Of a DNA stretch of 64,000 bases, positions 11,229-24,829 are shown in pieces (position 1 is the first letter of the stretch; each line of letters starts with the position of its first letter). This DNA comes from Delphinapterus leucas. Taxonomy: Eukaryota > Chordata > Mammalia > Artiodactyla > Monodontidae. The position numbers and the translations under genes are program-made. The stretch covers positions 2,797,110 to 2,861,109 of the forward strand of contig NW_022098008.1 in the NCBI RefSeq assembly GCF_002288925.2, written 5' to 3'. The notes under the pieces are model-generated. The model was given only the letters and a program-made list of their open reading frames with translations, ran no database searches and was not told where the DNA came from.

Positions 11229-14200
11229 GCACTTTTCATAAATCGAGAGGAAAGCTTGTTTCTTTTACTTTCAAATAAGCTTCACAGAGAGCAACATCAT
11301 TACTTTATCTTTCCTGTGATTCTGTCACTTTTACTGAATGTGGCTGGGGTGCCTCTGTCAGGGCTTTGGAGGTAGCACAGGGCCAGCGGAGGGGCAGCCA
11401 CTGGGGAGGACGGGATGGCCCGTGGCTGGGTTGGCCTTGGGAACAGGTTGGCAGCAAACCGTCTCTGCCACCACTGCCTCTGAAGGATCATCACAGCCTG
11501 AGACATGGAGCCCACAGCCCAGCCCTGAAATCAGAGTCTCGGGCAGAAGAGCTCCTGGTGGAAACCCCACATTCTTGATAATGAATGATGTCTGGTGTGC
11601 CCTCCATGGGAAGGCAGACCTCCAGGCTGGCAGTCCTGGGTCCTCTGTCACCCTGGGAAAAGCTAAACACTCCCCATTGTGTTTAGAAATGCTATAGCGG
11701 AGTCTATTTATAAAGGACTAAACACAAAAGCACTTAAGCCTTCACTTCTCTGACGGAGGCTGAGCGCCTGGTGCCTGCCCCAAATCTCAGGAAGTCGCAG
11801 TGCTGGCCTCTACTGAGCGCTGCCTGCTGTCCCTGACCCGACGGGGTGATTATAGGGTCACAGCGGGACAAATGCCAGCCCTGGGCTGCAGCACCCACAG
11901 GCCAACTCGCTAAGCATCACACCCCGAGAGGATGCAGAGGCTCGTGTCTCCCAGGTCCCAGATGAGGCCAACGGGAGTTGGAAAAGCTAAGGGCTTCTTG
12001 GGATTCTCCTTGCTACCAAGTAGGGGCTCCTGGGCCTGGGGACCCCTCACAGTAGCTCCGAGGAGGGGAATGGCCGTTTCCTCCTACAAGACCCTAAATC
12101 ATTTGGGACAGGACCAAGGGCAACGGCCAAGCCCTTTGTCCCTGGATTTGGAGGTAGAATCAAGATCTGTCAGTAACATGGGGTGTGCAGTCAGGGAAGC
12201 ATTGAAAGGGCAAAAATGAGGGAAAAGTCATTTAGTCCTTAAAACCAAGGGAGTTATGAGTTCTTTTGGTTCTGTATCACTGAATAAACATATATTATAA
12301 CTTGCTCTAACTTACTCAAAAGCTTGAAATCTCTCACCTATCCCAACGCTCTCCTTCACAATTTCATTTCACAAAATCCATCGTTTAATTCATGTATTGA
12401 TATATGCATATTTTAATTTTGAAGACGCGTAATCTTGAGGAAGTTTTTCTTTAAACTATAAATGGTTCTTTTCCCTGAAGCGCTATGGTATCCATCATTT
12501 AGAGATGTCAACAAAAATTATGTAAGGTAGGCACATAATGTTTTTGTTTGTTTGGATCGTAGAAATGGCCCATGGGGGGTGTTACCTGGGAAATCCAGAC
12601 ATGACTTGGCTGTGGCCTGTCTGTGCCTTGTGCTGTTTGGGCCCCTGGACAGGATGGGTCTGTCCCAGTGACCCCGTTCTGGAGTCTGGCCCACGAGCAG
12701 CCTGAAGGTTCTGCAGACGCTGACAGGGACCAGCCCCTTGGTCCTGGGGAAATTTCACTGAGACCTGAGACTGTGTGTTTCCTGGGGCTGTTTTTCTCTC
12801 CCTCGTGTTTCTTCCCACAGCGTGGGCCTGTCCTAGGGAACATCAGGAAATAATCGCTTTGTTCATTGTGTTGTATCTGCACTTCTGGTGTTGGGAGGGT
12901 TGGTGAGGGTCCTTACTACATGTGGGCAGCTCTGTCAAGCCGTCCAGGCTTCCAGGCAGCAAAAGACCTTGGAGAAGGATGAGGAAGAAGGCCCAGAATT
13001 CAAAACTCAGGGAGGAAAAGAGCTTTGAAGTCCTAGAGCAAAGCCTCTTTGGTTCTGATGAGATGGAGTTCAGAGGCCAAGGGGCTCCCGTAAGTCCCCT
13101 GGTTACATGGCTGCCGACCTGCTTGGGAATAGTGGACATGGGTCTAGGGAAGGTGCTTGGGCAGGAGCCACGTCGCTGGGGGAGGTGATGATGGTCTGGG
13201 TTTCGGGCAGGTACCCATTGTGCTCTGGTCCCCCGAGACCTCAGCTCTGAGGAGGAAGCGGGTGTGAAACGTCTCAGGGGAACCAGGGAGATGGTAGCAG
13301 AGGAGGAGTGGGGACTGAGAGAGAGAGAGAGGTATGTGACGTGACCTTATTTGTGAGAAATTGATTTGAAATGTAATTCTTGCAAGAAATGCCCTATTGG
13401 ATCTTCCAAGATTACCTTGAAAGACAAGTAATATTATAGAGAGTAAAGTAGTTTAATCCCCACCACCTTAAAATATTTCCTAGATTCAAAACAGTGTGTA
13501 TGTGAGTCCTGAATTAAGCCTAGAGGTAGGAACATTTCGTTTAAGAGTGAAGGGTACAACATACATATGTAAATCCTAAGGGTTAACAGGGCTTTTGTCA
13601 CGGCCCATGACTTAAACCCACCTCTTTGCTAGTACATATATTCCTGTTTAAGTGTAACCTGAAAAAAAAAAAAAATCAGTCACTTCTTTTGCTTATTTGA
13701 AGCAGGTGACCACCCGCCAACTTCCCAGGGTGGTGGTTTTGGTTCTTGGTGGTCGCTGGGCTGCCTGGACCCCGGCTCCCCCGGCGGGCAGTTCCTCCTG
13801 TCTTTCTGTCCCCACAGAACCCTTGGTGGTCCCTCTCGGTGGCAGTGCCATATAATTCCCCCAGATGAATGCTGCGCGGGCAAAGTTTTCTCAGACTCCA
13901 CATCCATTATGGGATGATTTTTCTCCATCAGAGCCCTCCTTAAGTCAAACAAAGCCCGCACGCAGCTCAGGGCACGGGTGTACTGAGTGCATCGCCGTTT
14001 ATTTTTCTGGTGAAAAAAATAAACTATTACTTTGACTAATAACTGCAGTGGAATGTGGCCTGGGATCGCCGTTCCACACACAGTGCCAAAAGAAAGGGAC
14101 ACCACGGTCCTCGTCACCTACGGTCCCTGGATCTGAGGTCACGCTAGCAGGGTTTCAGGCCTGGTCTGTGTCATGAGTGAAAGGGGTCTAAATACTCAAA

Positions 14201-17200
14201 GTGGGAGAAAGCATTTTGATTCCTTTGGGTCTAGAAACACACAAACAACTGCAAAGGTTTGTTATTAAAATACTTCACTCTTAAAAAAATTGTTGATATT
14301 TGTGTGTAACCTTTAGATAGTATTTAATATTTTAAACTGGTGAAAAAATGCACACAGATCATATGGCATAGAGGTGAACAGTGCACTGACATGAGAAGGG
14401 TGCCTACAAAATGGAGCTTCTCTAAAGGATGCTTTTCCGATGAAGACGAAGGAAACTTAACTAGCCCCTCCAATGAAGGTTTTCTTTCTTGCCCAAAATA
14501 TTCGGACAGCATATATTCCTCTTCTGAAAAGCTTCACTGGCCGTGTTTTCTACATATTTTTCACTTTCATTTTTGCTTCCTGAAAGCAGGATATAACGTG
14601 AAGAATCTTAGAGGTGTGTCCTGGGTTTTGAGTTGGGCTTCTCTCTGTAAAGCAAGATGTTGAACTGGCTTCTCGGTGTGTTCTTCTCCAGCCATATAAC
14701 ACTGGTTTTCTCTAATTCTCGTTATTTACCCACAAGCATCACATTTTGCAAATTTGCAGTGTATGCATTGAACAATCAGCCCCTTTTTGTATTTTGAAAT
14801 CTATATGCCTTGCTATATCCACCTTCCATTTAATATCTTCCTTTAAAGGTTTTATGAATTATAAAAATCTAGCCATTAAGACACGTAGCGTTGTTCAAAA
14901 TAATTTCATAATCCTTTAATGTAATTCTTTTTTGTTTATGTTTCTATGTGTCTTTATGGAGTCTTTGTGTGAAGTTTTGTAGCAGTATTGATTTTTAAAG
15001 TGACTTGTGTTATTTGAATGAATTACATGAGCTATCGGGGTGGGACTCATAGAATGTTCTCCAAAGCATCTCTTGCTCCCATACAGACCCTAGAATGAAA
15101 GGGTCCCCATTCAGACCAGCCTGGAAAACACTGGTTACTTGTCCTGGTCACTCCTGACCTTTTCTCTCCCCTTTCAATTGTTTTCCTTTCTGAAAATGAA
15201 CAAACCAGGGGTTTATTATACATCATTACATCATAATCATTCCTTTTATTTCTGATGTTTCAATAATTCTCCCCAGCCCTCCATATTTGTTGGTGCAGCA
15301 AACACTTAATATTACTTGCCCCATTACACACACTTGCACAAGTGTGTTCAGGGAATCCTTAGAACCAGGCGGCGGTGTCTGCGTGCTGCAGGGGGAGGGA
15401 GCAGGTGGCTGGCCCATGGTCAGGGCAGGTGGCCGTGGGTACCCAACCACATGTGCTGTCTGCTCCAGGACCTGTGATCACGGAGATTGTCAGGCCAGGA
15501 GCGCACACCCTGGGTCCCAGCATCCCGGGATGGGTCCCAGCACCCAGCGATGCAGGTTCTTTGTAGTCTTTCTGCCTTGGTGTGTTTGGGTTGGGGGAGA
15601 ATTGATTACCAGATACATTTTGGGTCCCTGGGCTCCTGAGACTCCATGAGTGGTTTCTGTTTTCCTTGACCAGGGTCAAGGCCATCATCTTTCCTGGCTA
15701 CTGTTCATTGTTTCTCTTGTTCCTGCCGAGGGCCACATTCAGCAACAGGGGAGTGAGGGGATGATTTCTGCCCTGTGTTTTGTTCCCCTTGTGAGGACGG
15801 CAGAGTGATGCTGGTACATAGGCTCCCCAAGTTCCCTGGAAACATGGCAGTAAGCAGCCAATCCCCTAAAATACAACCTGTGAGAAGAAATGCAGGTGGG
15901 AAAATTCATTTCCAGTAGCTTGTAACCATGGCAGAGATAATTATCTGCAAAATAAATAGGATTCGATTGCACTGTCATCCAAGAGTGTGCCCGAGTCCTA
16001 TGTCTGCATCTGTAGAAACAGGCAGAATTAGGACCACCATGTTCTTGGGACGTGCACATAACTTCTCTCTTAGAATTCACAGACACCTAAATTCTAAAAA
16101 CATCACAACCCTCTCACATGCCTCTGAAAGGGACAGACACTTAGCAAACAAAAATGTATTTTTCCATGGGCGTATATATAGACGGAAGTGTTGGGGTGCC
16201 TTATTCGGCTGCTGTGCTTGGAGCCTTGACCATTTATGTGGTGAAAGCAGAGCAGAGCACTGTCTGTATAAGTTGGAACCTGCAGCCTAGGTTCTACAAC
16301 GAAAGACAAAAGAGTTGTGCTGAAAAGGTACAAGATACAATTTTTGTGCAGGGTTAGGGATGACTGAGGCAGAGAGGGATGGAGAGAGGAGGAGAGGCTG
16401 GATGAAGTCAGTTGCCTGCCCATCACTCCCTGGAAACAGTGCCCCGGCGGGGGCGGTGGCAGGGTCCCAGGGCTTTGCTCATTTCTGGCCACTTCTGCTT
16501 TTGTGTGCCTTTACAGGTGGTCCCTGGGCTGCTGTAAGTGGACATTTTTGAAGCCTATAGAAACTAAAGAAAATCCATGACCCTCATACTATAAAACACA
16601 AGAAAACATGTTTTAACTTTTGAGAAATAAATAGAACTACAAACCATTTTTTTTTTTTTAAAGCTGGTCAATTAATGCTCTCTCCAAATCAGGCCTGTAG
16701 AATAGCAATCTTCCCACGCTAAGCGTGAGGGCTGCAATGGGAAACGTGAGCGTCTCAATCCTACTGGCACAGAAATGGGGAGATGGGCGTGTGGACAAAC
16801 GTCCTAGGATGCAAGCCCGGACACTTGCAGGATCCTCGCTCTCTGTCTGCAGTCCACACATCCCCAAAGGCGTCGGTCAGGCCCCTTCAGGAACGTGGTG
16901 CTCAGGCGTTTGGCGAGTGTCCTTACAGAACTACAGCCAGTACTTGTTGAATGGAAGTCAAGTCTTCAGGCACCAGCAGCCCCTGAGGCGTTAGGAGGCC
17001 AGGATCAAGCATATGGCCACTTCTCGTGGTGGTGCCTTGGGGTAAACAAAAATGAAATCAGCCTGTGTGAAGACTGGTGGCAGGTCTTTTAAAGACTGCC
17101 CATCACAAGTAGTCTCACTTAAAAACCAACCCTGGAAATCTCCCTTCAACCAGCAGTCCGTATGTGGGAGCCACCCTGTTACACAATAGGGTTATGCCCA

Positions 17201-19646
17201 CTCGATGGGTGACAGCCCTGGGATGATGGGACAGGTGAGTTCATGACACAGCACCCCCGCACCGCATTAAGCCATTTAAAAAGCCATGGGGTTAAAGGGA
17301 CATGTGCCCAAGGGGCTTTGGTGACCAGTTTTCATGCAGCTGCAAGACCGCAGGGGATGCGAGGCAGAGCCCCTCAATCCAAAGGTATTCAAGGCTTCCC
17401 CAGTGTTTAAAAATCCTTTTCTGAAATTGTTTCGCTTTGCAGCTGGTTCTTTTGCTAACAAAAAATATCCACGTGTTTTGTTTTCATCACAATATTGATA
17501 CTTTAGTTCTTTGTGCTGCTTGTTTCTTTCCAGGTTGTGGGTTGGATCCAAACCACTTTAGCTGGAAACAGAATGGTTAATTGATTGCAAGCCTGTGTTA
17601 TATAAACAGTTGCTACTAGTAGTAGAAAAACTGAGTGAAAAGCTGTAGTGTTGGTGGCCACAGGGAGTGCTTTATCTCCCAAAACTATGAAATAGATCCG
17701 GCTTCCCCAGATGTAAATGAGTCACAGAGAGATGGTCTACCTACAACCATCCGGCTAGTGCTGGGTCTGGGCTGATGCCTCACTGTCATAAAGTGGAGAA
17801 AAAGGGGGACCAAAGTCCAGGTGGCAACTGCCCAGAGAGCAGACCATCATCAAAATCTGACAAACACATGTAAAGTGATGTGTGATGAAGAGGAAACGTA
17901 CGATGAGACAATAGCTTCACTCTGTGACCTTGGGGGTCCGGAGGGATCTTTCTGAAGAAGTGACCATTGGACTGACGGTGAGAGCGCTTGCTCAGAAGGG
18001 TGGGGATTTCGATACAAAATATGCTGAATGTCTTCAAAACGTCCTCTGTAATGATATGAAACAGTGTTGTCACAGTTGAGAATTTTAACTTTTTTTACAT
18101 GATTAATGAATGAATGCCCAATATGGAGAAACTAGACATTCAGGTGTGTGGTAGGAAAACAAGATTAAAATACAGTCATCCTTGAAAAGCTGCATTCTGA
18201 CCTTTTGGTCTATACAAGCACTGCCTCCAGCTATATTTCAGAAAAATCATGTCATGTTTCAGGGTAGCCCGAGTGTTTACATCCTGGTGCTTTCATGTTT
18301 TTGACGCGTGCTCACTAACTCTCAAGTTTGCTAGCTTCTTAACATGAACAAAGATGTTTACTTGTTCTAGAGAAATGTCCCCCTGCAACACGGCACTCTC
18401 TAAGTCTCCTGATACCTCAAGATCCTATTTTGCTCCCAGATCAAGCTGATGGAGAAAAAAAAAATGAGCAGAACTAAAATAATCCTTGCCCAATTTTGCT
18501 CAGACCCCATCCTTATCAGCACAAATTTAATATATAGCTAAGAGAGAAAAATTAGCAAAATTAAGACCTGTTGTCCTCGATGGTCACATCTCCTATTGTA
18601 GAAACAGATTCTTGGATTTGATTTCTTCTTTCTTTCATGCAGACTATTCCCCAGAAAGACTTTTCTTGGCATGATGAGCTGATTTTCAGCTGGTACCTGT
18701 TTCATAAATGAAACATCATTTATGTGTTGCATCAGAGAGCAGGCAAGTCAACCTCTAAGGACCAGAAAAAGCACAAGACTCTCCAGCCCAGCCTTCCCCA
18801 GAGGAATGCTCTGGGGAGTGCCAGATCCTTGGGGGTTTCACAGACCACTTGTGGCCAGGCGAGCAGGTTGAAGAAAGAAAGTCATTATTTTGTGGTGGGA
18901 TTTCCAGAGCCCCTAACCTTCTCCTACTTAGCACTTCCCAGACCCCTCTCTTCAGGGCATCTCCCAGTATCCTGCTCCCTGGATGCTTGCGAGGAGATGG
19001 TCCCAGCCAACTGGGGAGCTGGTACCCCTAGGGATGAGTGCCACGCCTATGCTGAAAGCTAATCCTAGAATTCAGTCTCCCTGATCATCACAAAACCCTC
19101 TTTTATTCACACTGAGACACTGCACTTTGTTCTTTCAAGTGGCTCCAAACTGGTGAAATATATGGTCAGTTTAGCCCAAGATCTTGAGGAGCTGCTTCTT
19201 TTTAATCAATTATCAAAATTTCCCTACTCCACGTACCCTGTGACCTTCTGCACTCATAAAGCAAAGTTCTGATTGTTTCACATAAGGAATCGGAGGAAAC
19301 TGATTCAAATGTTTCCTTAATATCACTTGAAACTAGAAGAGTTTTAAAAATCCCAAGCCTAGCTGGGCATGTTCATCCCTCTTACGTTTTGATTGAGTGA
19401 ATTCATGTCATTGGGTTTTGTGAGCTCTGTTGTTTCACTCTTGCTACAATTCAAGCTCTTCTGGAGTGGGACCCTCTGATTGAGGACCCCTCCCTGCACT
19501 GCCCCTGAAGCCCCAGCTTGACTCGTGGATGCCTGAGCCATGGCAGGGTCTCCAGGTGCCTCATAGCTTCATGTACCCAGTCACCTCATGGTCCCCATAG
19601 AGGCCTGTGGAAGGACCCCCTTTCTTCTCCATGTCAAATGTTGTTA
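11229..19646. other. 8.4-kb stretch without recognised repeat or gene
   Basis: This is the longest stretch in the window in which I identify no named transposon. Parts are GC-richer (about 11340-12000, 12560-13320, 15360-15600) and others AT-rich. Frames up to 145 codons (13680-14117, minus) show no recognisable domain. Small features are a GA run at 13317-13332, A/T runs near 13662 and 16647, and overlapping inverted repeats at 18699-18724. A weak MIR-like antisense core may lie around 17690-17790. Exons or regulatory elements could be here, but I cannot point to one. Confidence 0.4.
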
Positions 19647-19651
19647 CCAGA

Positions 19652-20022
19652 TGCTATGGGCTGAATGTTTGTGTGTACCCCCAAATTCACAGGATGAAAC
19701 CCTAACCCCCAGTGTGATGGTATATTTGTAAGGGAGACCTTTGGAAGGTGATGAGGTTTAGATGAGGTTATGAGGGTGGGGCCACCAGGATGGTTTCGTG
19801 CCCTTAAAAAAAGAGACAGAGAGACCAGAGCCCTGTCTCTCTGCCATGTGAGGACACACAGAGAAGGTGTTCATCTCCCCCAGAGAGAGGGCTCTCCCCA
19901 GGAACCAAGTCAATAGACACCTTGACCTTGGACTTCCAGCCTCCTGAAATGTGAGAAGTAAACTTCTGCTGTTTAAGCCCTCAGTCTGTAGTATTTGTTT
20001 AGCAGTCTGAGCAGACTGAGCA
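19652..20022 (+). mobile_element. MaLR solo LTR (MST/MLT1-like)
   Basis: Starts tgctatgggctgaatg and ends at ca. Internal landmarks match the MaLR class: 'cccccagtgtgatggtat', 'ccatgtgaggacacac', 'tggacttccagcctcc' and a 'ctgctgtttaagcc' 3' section. The 5-bp flanks ccaga (19647-19651) and ccagg (20023-20027) match at 4 of 5 bases, as for a decayed TSD. No internal retroviral genes are attached, so it is a solitary LTR. Confidence 0.85.
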
Positions 20023-20027
20023 CCAGG

Positions 20028-21735
20028 ACAGGGGCCACACCACCCTCCCCACTGTGTCTGTTTCCTCCGGCTGCCTGGCCCCGATCGCTCCAGGTCACAA
20101 GGCTCACTCGAAAGTGACACCACCAGGGAGGGAGGGTCAGTGCGCTCTGACCCTGTAGGCTGACCGGCTGGCTCTGAAGGCCATTCTCTCCCACCTGGAG
20201 GGCTACCCTTTCTTCCAGGTGACCCCTCCAGGCCCCATCCAACGAGAGTCCTGGCGGGTCTATGGTGGTACGTGCTGAGTAGCGGGGGCAGTCAGGAGCT
20301 CTCAGCTTTATGTCTTAGAAAGACACAGAGCAGAATCGGGGACCAAGTGCTTAGAAGACAAGTGATGATAAAGTCGGGCCAGCATGCAGGCTGGTGGGTT
20401 ACCCCAGTGGGGAGGAGCCTGTAGGTCCAGGTGGACCAAAGTGCCCACGAGTCCCAGAGACCAGAGTGGGGGTAGAACCTGGGTGATCAGCTAAGTCGAT
20501 CCATCCTCACAGCTCAGAGGTTGTGATGGCTTTACCTCCTGGGAGGAGAGGGAAGTGAGTAGGAACAGAAAGTGGAGGTGAATCTGGGGGGCAGCCAGAA
20601 GTAGAGGCAAGTGCTTGGAAAGAGACTCACATGCTTGACAGGATCAATTTCCTATAGATGTTAATGGACTTTGTATATATCCTGGGGACTCGTTTCCCGT
20701 CTACACAGAGTGTCTGCACCGATGGACCTTCAAACATGTGGGAACCCTTCTGTAACTCTGAGACAGTTGACTTCAGGATACATTGGAACTGATCTGTGAT
20801 CCTGAGATGAAGCACAGGGATGGGTTGGAAGCCTTGTGTCCCTGCTGCTATGCTACCTACCGATCTTAAAAAGGTGTTGTTTTCACTTTGGAATCCTTGG
20901 AGGGGGTCTTTGGGTGGCTAATGAGATGACCTTGGAGCTGGATGGCCTTGGCCCTCGATGCTCACCCCTCCCCACATAGCCAGGGCCTGGCTGGCAGCTC
21001 ATTAAAATGCCGTCCACCCTCCATTTTTGGTCTTTGTGGAAAATTCTCATTCACTTAAAATGACACACATCTTCCCGCCCTACCGAAATCAACGTTTTTG
21101 ACAAAGATAACAATTTCTATGAGAACACATGTTGTCTAGTGGAGATCCACATCTGTGAAGACTGTGAGCATTTTCACAGCACCCCTGCTTGGACCTGCTG
21201 TTCTGGAAACAGAAAGAATAAGTGTGTTTGTTGGGCTAGCCAGCGGTTGAAAAGGTTTGATTTGTTTAATTTTGTTAATTGCTTACATGTAGTACTGTCT
21301 GTGTATTTAAGACATTATCAGCTTAAAAGTGTGACCTTTCTCTTGAAATGGCTGGAATTAACAACAGCAATGCACGATCCTTGGACATAAATCACTCAAA
21401 GGGAGACCCATGCAGAGGTTTTCTGAATCTTGAAATGTGAGCCACAGCCAATAACCCAGTTTACACTGCGGCCCAGTACATACAGAACCAAAACGCAGTA
21501 TGATTTCTATTCTGATTTGTTCTAATAAAGATCTGCCAATCTAAGAAATGTGTTTCAGAGCCCTTTTAACAAGTGACAATTCACAACTTGAAAAACCCAG
21601 GATCTTTGCACAAATGGTTAGAAAAGTTAAAGTTAAAGGAGAGGAACTTTTCAGAAACAAAATTTTTCAGACGGAAGTCTGGCTGGAAGGCCCCCCTGAA
21701 ATAGTTGGTAGATTTGATGAAATCTGGTCTCCAGG
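20028..21735. other. unassigned unique sequence
   Basis: Moderately GC-rich to 20600, then mixed. No named repeat or gene is recognised. The part around 20980-21200 looks non-repetitive and has a balanced composition. Confidence 0.4.
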
Positions 21736-21870
21736 GTTAATTTTATTTTTATTGAGATACACTTCACATGCCATAGAACTGACCACTTTAGAGTGTACAA
21801 TCCAGTGGGTTTTAATATATTAATTCCAGAGCGCGTCCACCAGCCCCAAAGAAACCGCCCGTTTCACATT
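21736..21870 (-). mobile_element. old L1M 3' end fragment
   Basis: The plus strand reads 'tttttattgagatacacttc', then 'ccactttagagtgtacaat' and 'cagtgggttttaatatatt', the antisense signature of mammal-wide L1M 3' ends. Divergence is high. Confidence 0.7.
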
Positions 21871-21975
21871 ACAGCTAAAGTGTTTAGGGTGTCTGAGGTC
21901 GGTTATGTGGCCACAGTATTTCCTAAGAAGTTTTGAGAATTTTATGTAAGGCCTGAAATAACTAGATGCAAATGA

Positions 21976-22461
21976 GAAAATTTGTATTGTGACTCGGCCA
22001 TAATAGAGAATGAAAACATGCCATTTGCAGCAACATGGATGGACCTACAGATGATCCTACTAAGAGAAGTCAGGCAGAGAAAGACCAATATCATATAATA
22101 TCACTTACGTGTGGAATCTAAAAAAATGATACAAATGAACTTATTTACGAAACAGAAACACACCCACAGGCATAGAACATAATAATATGGTCACCAAAGG
22201 GGAAAAGGGGAGGGATGAATTAGGTGTTTGGGATTAGCAGATACACACTAGTATATATAAAATAGATAAGCAACAAGGACCTACTGTACAGCGCAGGGAA
22301 CTATACTCAATATCTTATAATAACCTATAATGGAGAAGAATCTGAAAAAGAACACATATATATGTATATCTGAACCACTTTGCTGTATACCTGAAACTAA
22401 CACAACATTGGAAATCAACTATACTTCAATTAAAAAATTTAGAAAGGAAAATTTATACTGT
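21976..22461 (+). mobile_element. L1 3' end insertion with TSD
   Basis: 5'-truncated L1 covering the distal ORF2/3' UTR zone. It starts 'actcggccata', passes 'gcagcaacatggatggacct' and 'ctgtacagcgcagggaact', and ends 'gtatacctgaaactaacac' with a short A-rich tail. Flanking repeats gaaaatttgtattgt (21976-21990) and gaaaatttatactgt (22447-22461) match at 13 of 15 bases. Confidence 0.9.
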
Positions 22462-22539
22462 ACATTGTCTTGAAAATAGATGGAAAGCTCACAGAGGCTT
22501 ACGGTGTAAACAGTTAACATCCTTAAAGAAAGCCATTGT

Positions 22540-22995
22540 TTCCTTTCTGATGTCTACAATTGCGCAAACGGCCAGCTAGCATTTGGTGGCGTTAAAGAGG
22601 CTGCTGGTAATGTCTCTTGGAGGCCACTGGATTCAAATGTCGCCAGAAATACTGTCTTGGCAAATACTAAGTGTGTAAGAAATGTCATCAAAGCTAGGAA
22701 AGCAAGAACCCCGCTGACCAATAACAGTTGTGGATTACCCACTCGTGCAGCCAGGAGACTGCCTTCCTTGCCTTCTTCCCCTGAGCTACCGAGAGAATTA
22801 ATTTAATTCAAGTTTTGTCCCATCATTTCCAGTCAGACCACCCTCTGGGCATCAATCCCAGGCCGGCTCTATCAACGGCAACAAAACTCTCTGACAGTTT
22901 GAAGCTTGCATCTAAAAACATACAGCAAGCGAAGCTTTCAAAAAAAGCGAGACATTGACTTTCAAAACAGCTCCGTCTATAGCATGCAATCGTGA
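22540..22995. promoter_or_regulatory. candidate conserved non-coding block
   Basis: A repeat-free block with scattered CpGs and several motif-like words: a CCAAT box (22718-22722), a TCF-like atcaaag (22687-22693) and a homeodomain-like aattaatttaatt near 22796-22808. No reading frame is convincing. The regulatory call is inference from texture only. Confidence 0.2.
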
Positions 22996-24310
22996 TAAGG
23001 GAACTTTCCAAGGAAAAATTTGCGGGGGGGGCGGGTGGAGGTGTGGCTGAGAGCACAGCTGTCTTTCTGGGGAAAATCACGCATCTTCAGTTTCTATCCA
23101 CTTGCTCTCAACTGAGACAAAAAAGTGTGAGTGAAAGGCAAAGTTCATCCTCTCCCACGTTGCTGTGGCCTATGACAAAAAATTTCTTATGCTCTTTACA
23201 TGAGAGAAGGTGGTTGGAATTGGAATCGACAGGAAGCCCAGCGGCTGCTGTTAGCAGGTCTTCACGGAGTCACATCCTCCACCTAGTGACTTGCGTCCGC
23301 CAACGTCTTGTTTTCTCCAGGCTTCAGGCTCAGGACTAAACCCATCATGAGGCTGGAGCCTGCCCTGCAGACCACAGGGACCATTCTGGAGAATCCTGGA
23401 AATGCCTGCTATTCTGTTACCTCTGAAGGTCTAGTGGTAAATTTCCGTACTGAGAAATTTCCCTCCATGTGGAGGGAATTGACACACATACCAGGCATGG
23501 CTTTGGGGAGCTGTTTCACTGCCAGGGAGGAGATTCAACAGGGAAAAGTCAAATTATCCTACCTTTTTCCAACTGCTAGCAGCCTGGTTGCAGAGACTCC
23601 ATGAAGACACAGGACCATCAAATGAAGAAAAATTGGCCTTTGCCTTACATCTTCACTGGTGCTCCTTTATCACCGTGTGCAAGTTTTCATCATTGGCATG
23701 GCAAGTGGGTTTAAAGTAGCTGCGGTGTCTGGCAGGGATGCAGTGTGCGTGGCCCAGGATGGCTATTTCCATTTCATCCTTCAGCTCAGGGTTCTGGCCA
23801 CCACCAGTCCCAAGGAGAGCCTGCTGGCCTGGTGTGAGGACCACTGCCATTGGAAACAGGGTGGAGAAACCTGAGCTCTGGGAGTCATCCCTGGGAAATG
23901 CATTAGCTCGTGGCCCTCGGAGCCCCATTTTTCAAAGCTGACACTCTGGGCTTTCAAAGAACAGATTGCAAACGTTAGCTCACCCAAAATGGGCTACCAA
24001 GAGCATTTGTGTTTACCCCACTCTTCTGTGGGTGATTCATAGAGAGGCAAGTCAACACACCTGGTTTATACTGATCCCTTCACTACATGTCTCGTCTGCT
24101 TACATGGAAACCGCCTGTGGATGGTGAGAGGTGTGGGATCTCCCCACTCGTATAACCCCTCTCCAGAACGAGCTCTGCGGAAGTGTGGCCCCATAGCAGG
24201 GGCTCTGGACTTCCCATCAGTCTTGCCATAGCAGACAAGACTTCCTGGGAGCCAGCTACTCAGAGCCTGCCTCATTTCCCGAAGCCTTGCCCAGAAGCAT
24301 AGATTTAAAA
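22996..24310. other. unassigned unique sequence
   Basis: A G run at about 23023-23031, then mixed-composition sequence. Frames such as 115 codons at 22992-23339 and 98 codons at 23308-23604 (plus) show no recognisable protein features. Confidence 0.4.
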
Positions 24311-24546
24311 GTAGCACAAGTCATGGGCTTCCCTGGTGGCGCAGTGGTTGAGAGTCCACCTGCCGATGCAGGGGACGCGGGTTCGTGCCCCTGTCCGGGA
24401 AGATCCCACATGCCGCGGAGCGGCTGGGCCCAGTGAGCCATGGCCGCTGAGCCTGCGCGTCCGGAGCCTGTGCTCCGCAACGGGAGAGGCCACAACAGTG
24501 AGAGGCCCGCGTACCGAAAAAAAAAAAAAATGTAACACAAGTCATG
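24311..24546 (+). mobile_element. CHR-2 SINE with 15-bp TSD
   Basis: The body runs 24326-24530 with a box A match (24337-24347), box B-like ggttcgtgccc (24380-24390) and a short A tail. Direct repeats gtagcacaagtcatg (24311-24325) and gtaacacaagtcatg (24532-24546) differ at one base. Sequence is close to the other CHR-2 copies, indicating fairly recent insertion. Confidence 0.96.
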
Positions 24547-24829
24547 GCATCTCCTTAAGGCAAGTGTCTGGAGGAGAAATCCTTACACCTGCGATGGACA
24601 GTTTATAACATAAGTGAGTATTTTCAGAAAACAATGAATTAGGAACTTGAATATGTGTTGTGGGTGTTAGCTAATACAGACTTAGACAATCTTTAGAAAA
24701 AAAATTAAAATCACTATGAACACCCTAAGAATAGGATGTCTTGGTGCCTGTGTAGGCTGGGTCTAATACAAAGCAATCAATTCTTAACTAAAAGAAGGTT
24801 TTTTTTAATGTATTAAATAAAAATATAAG

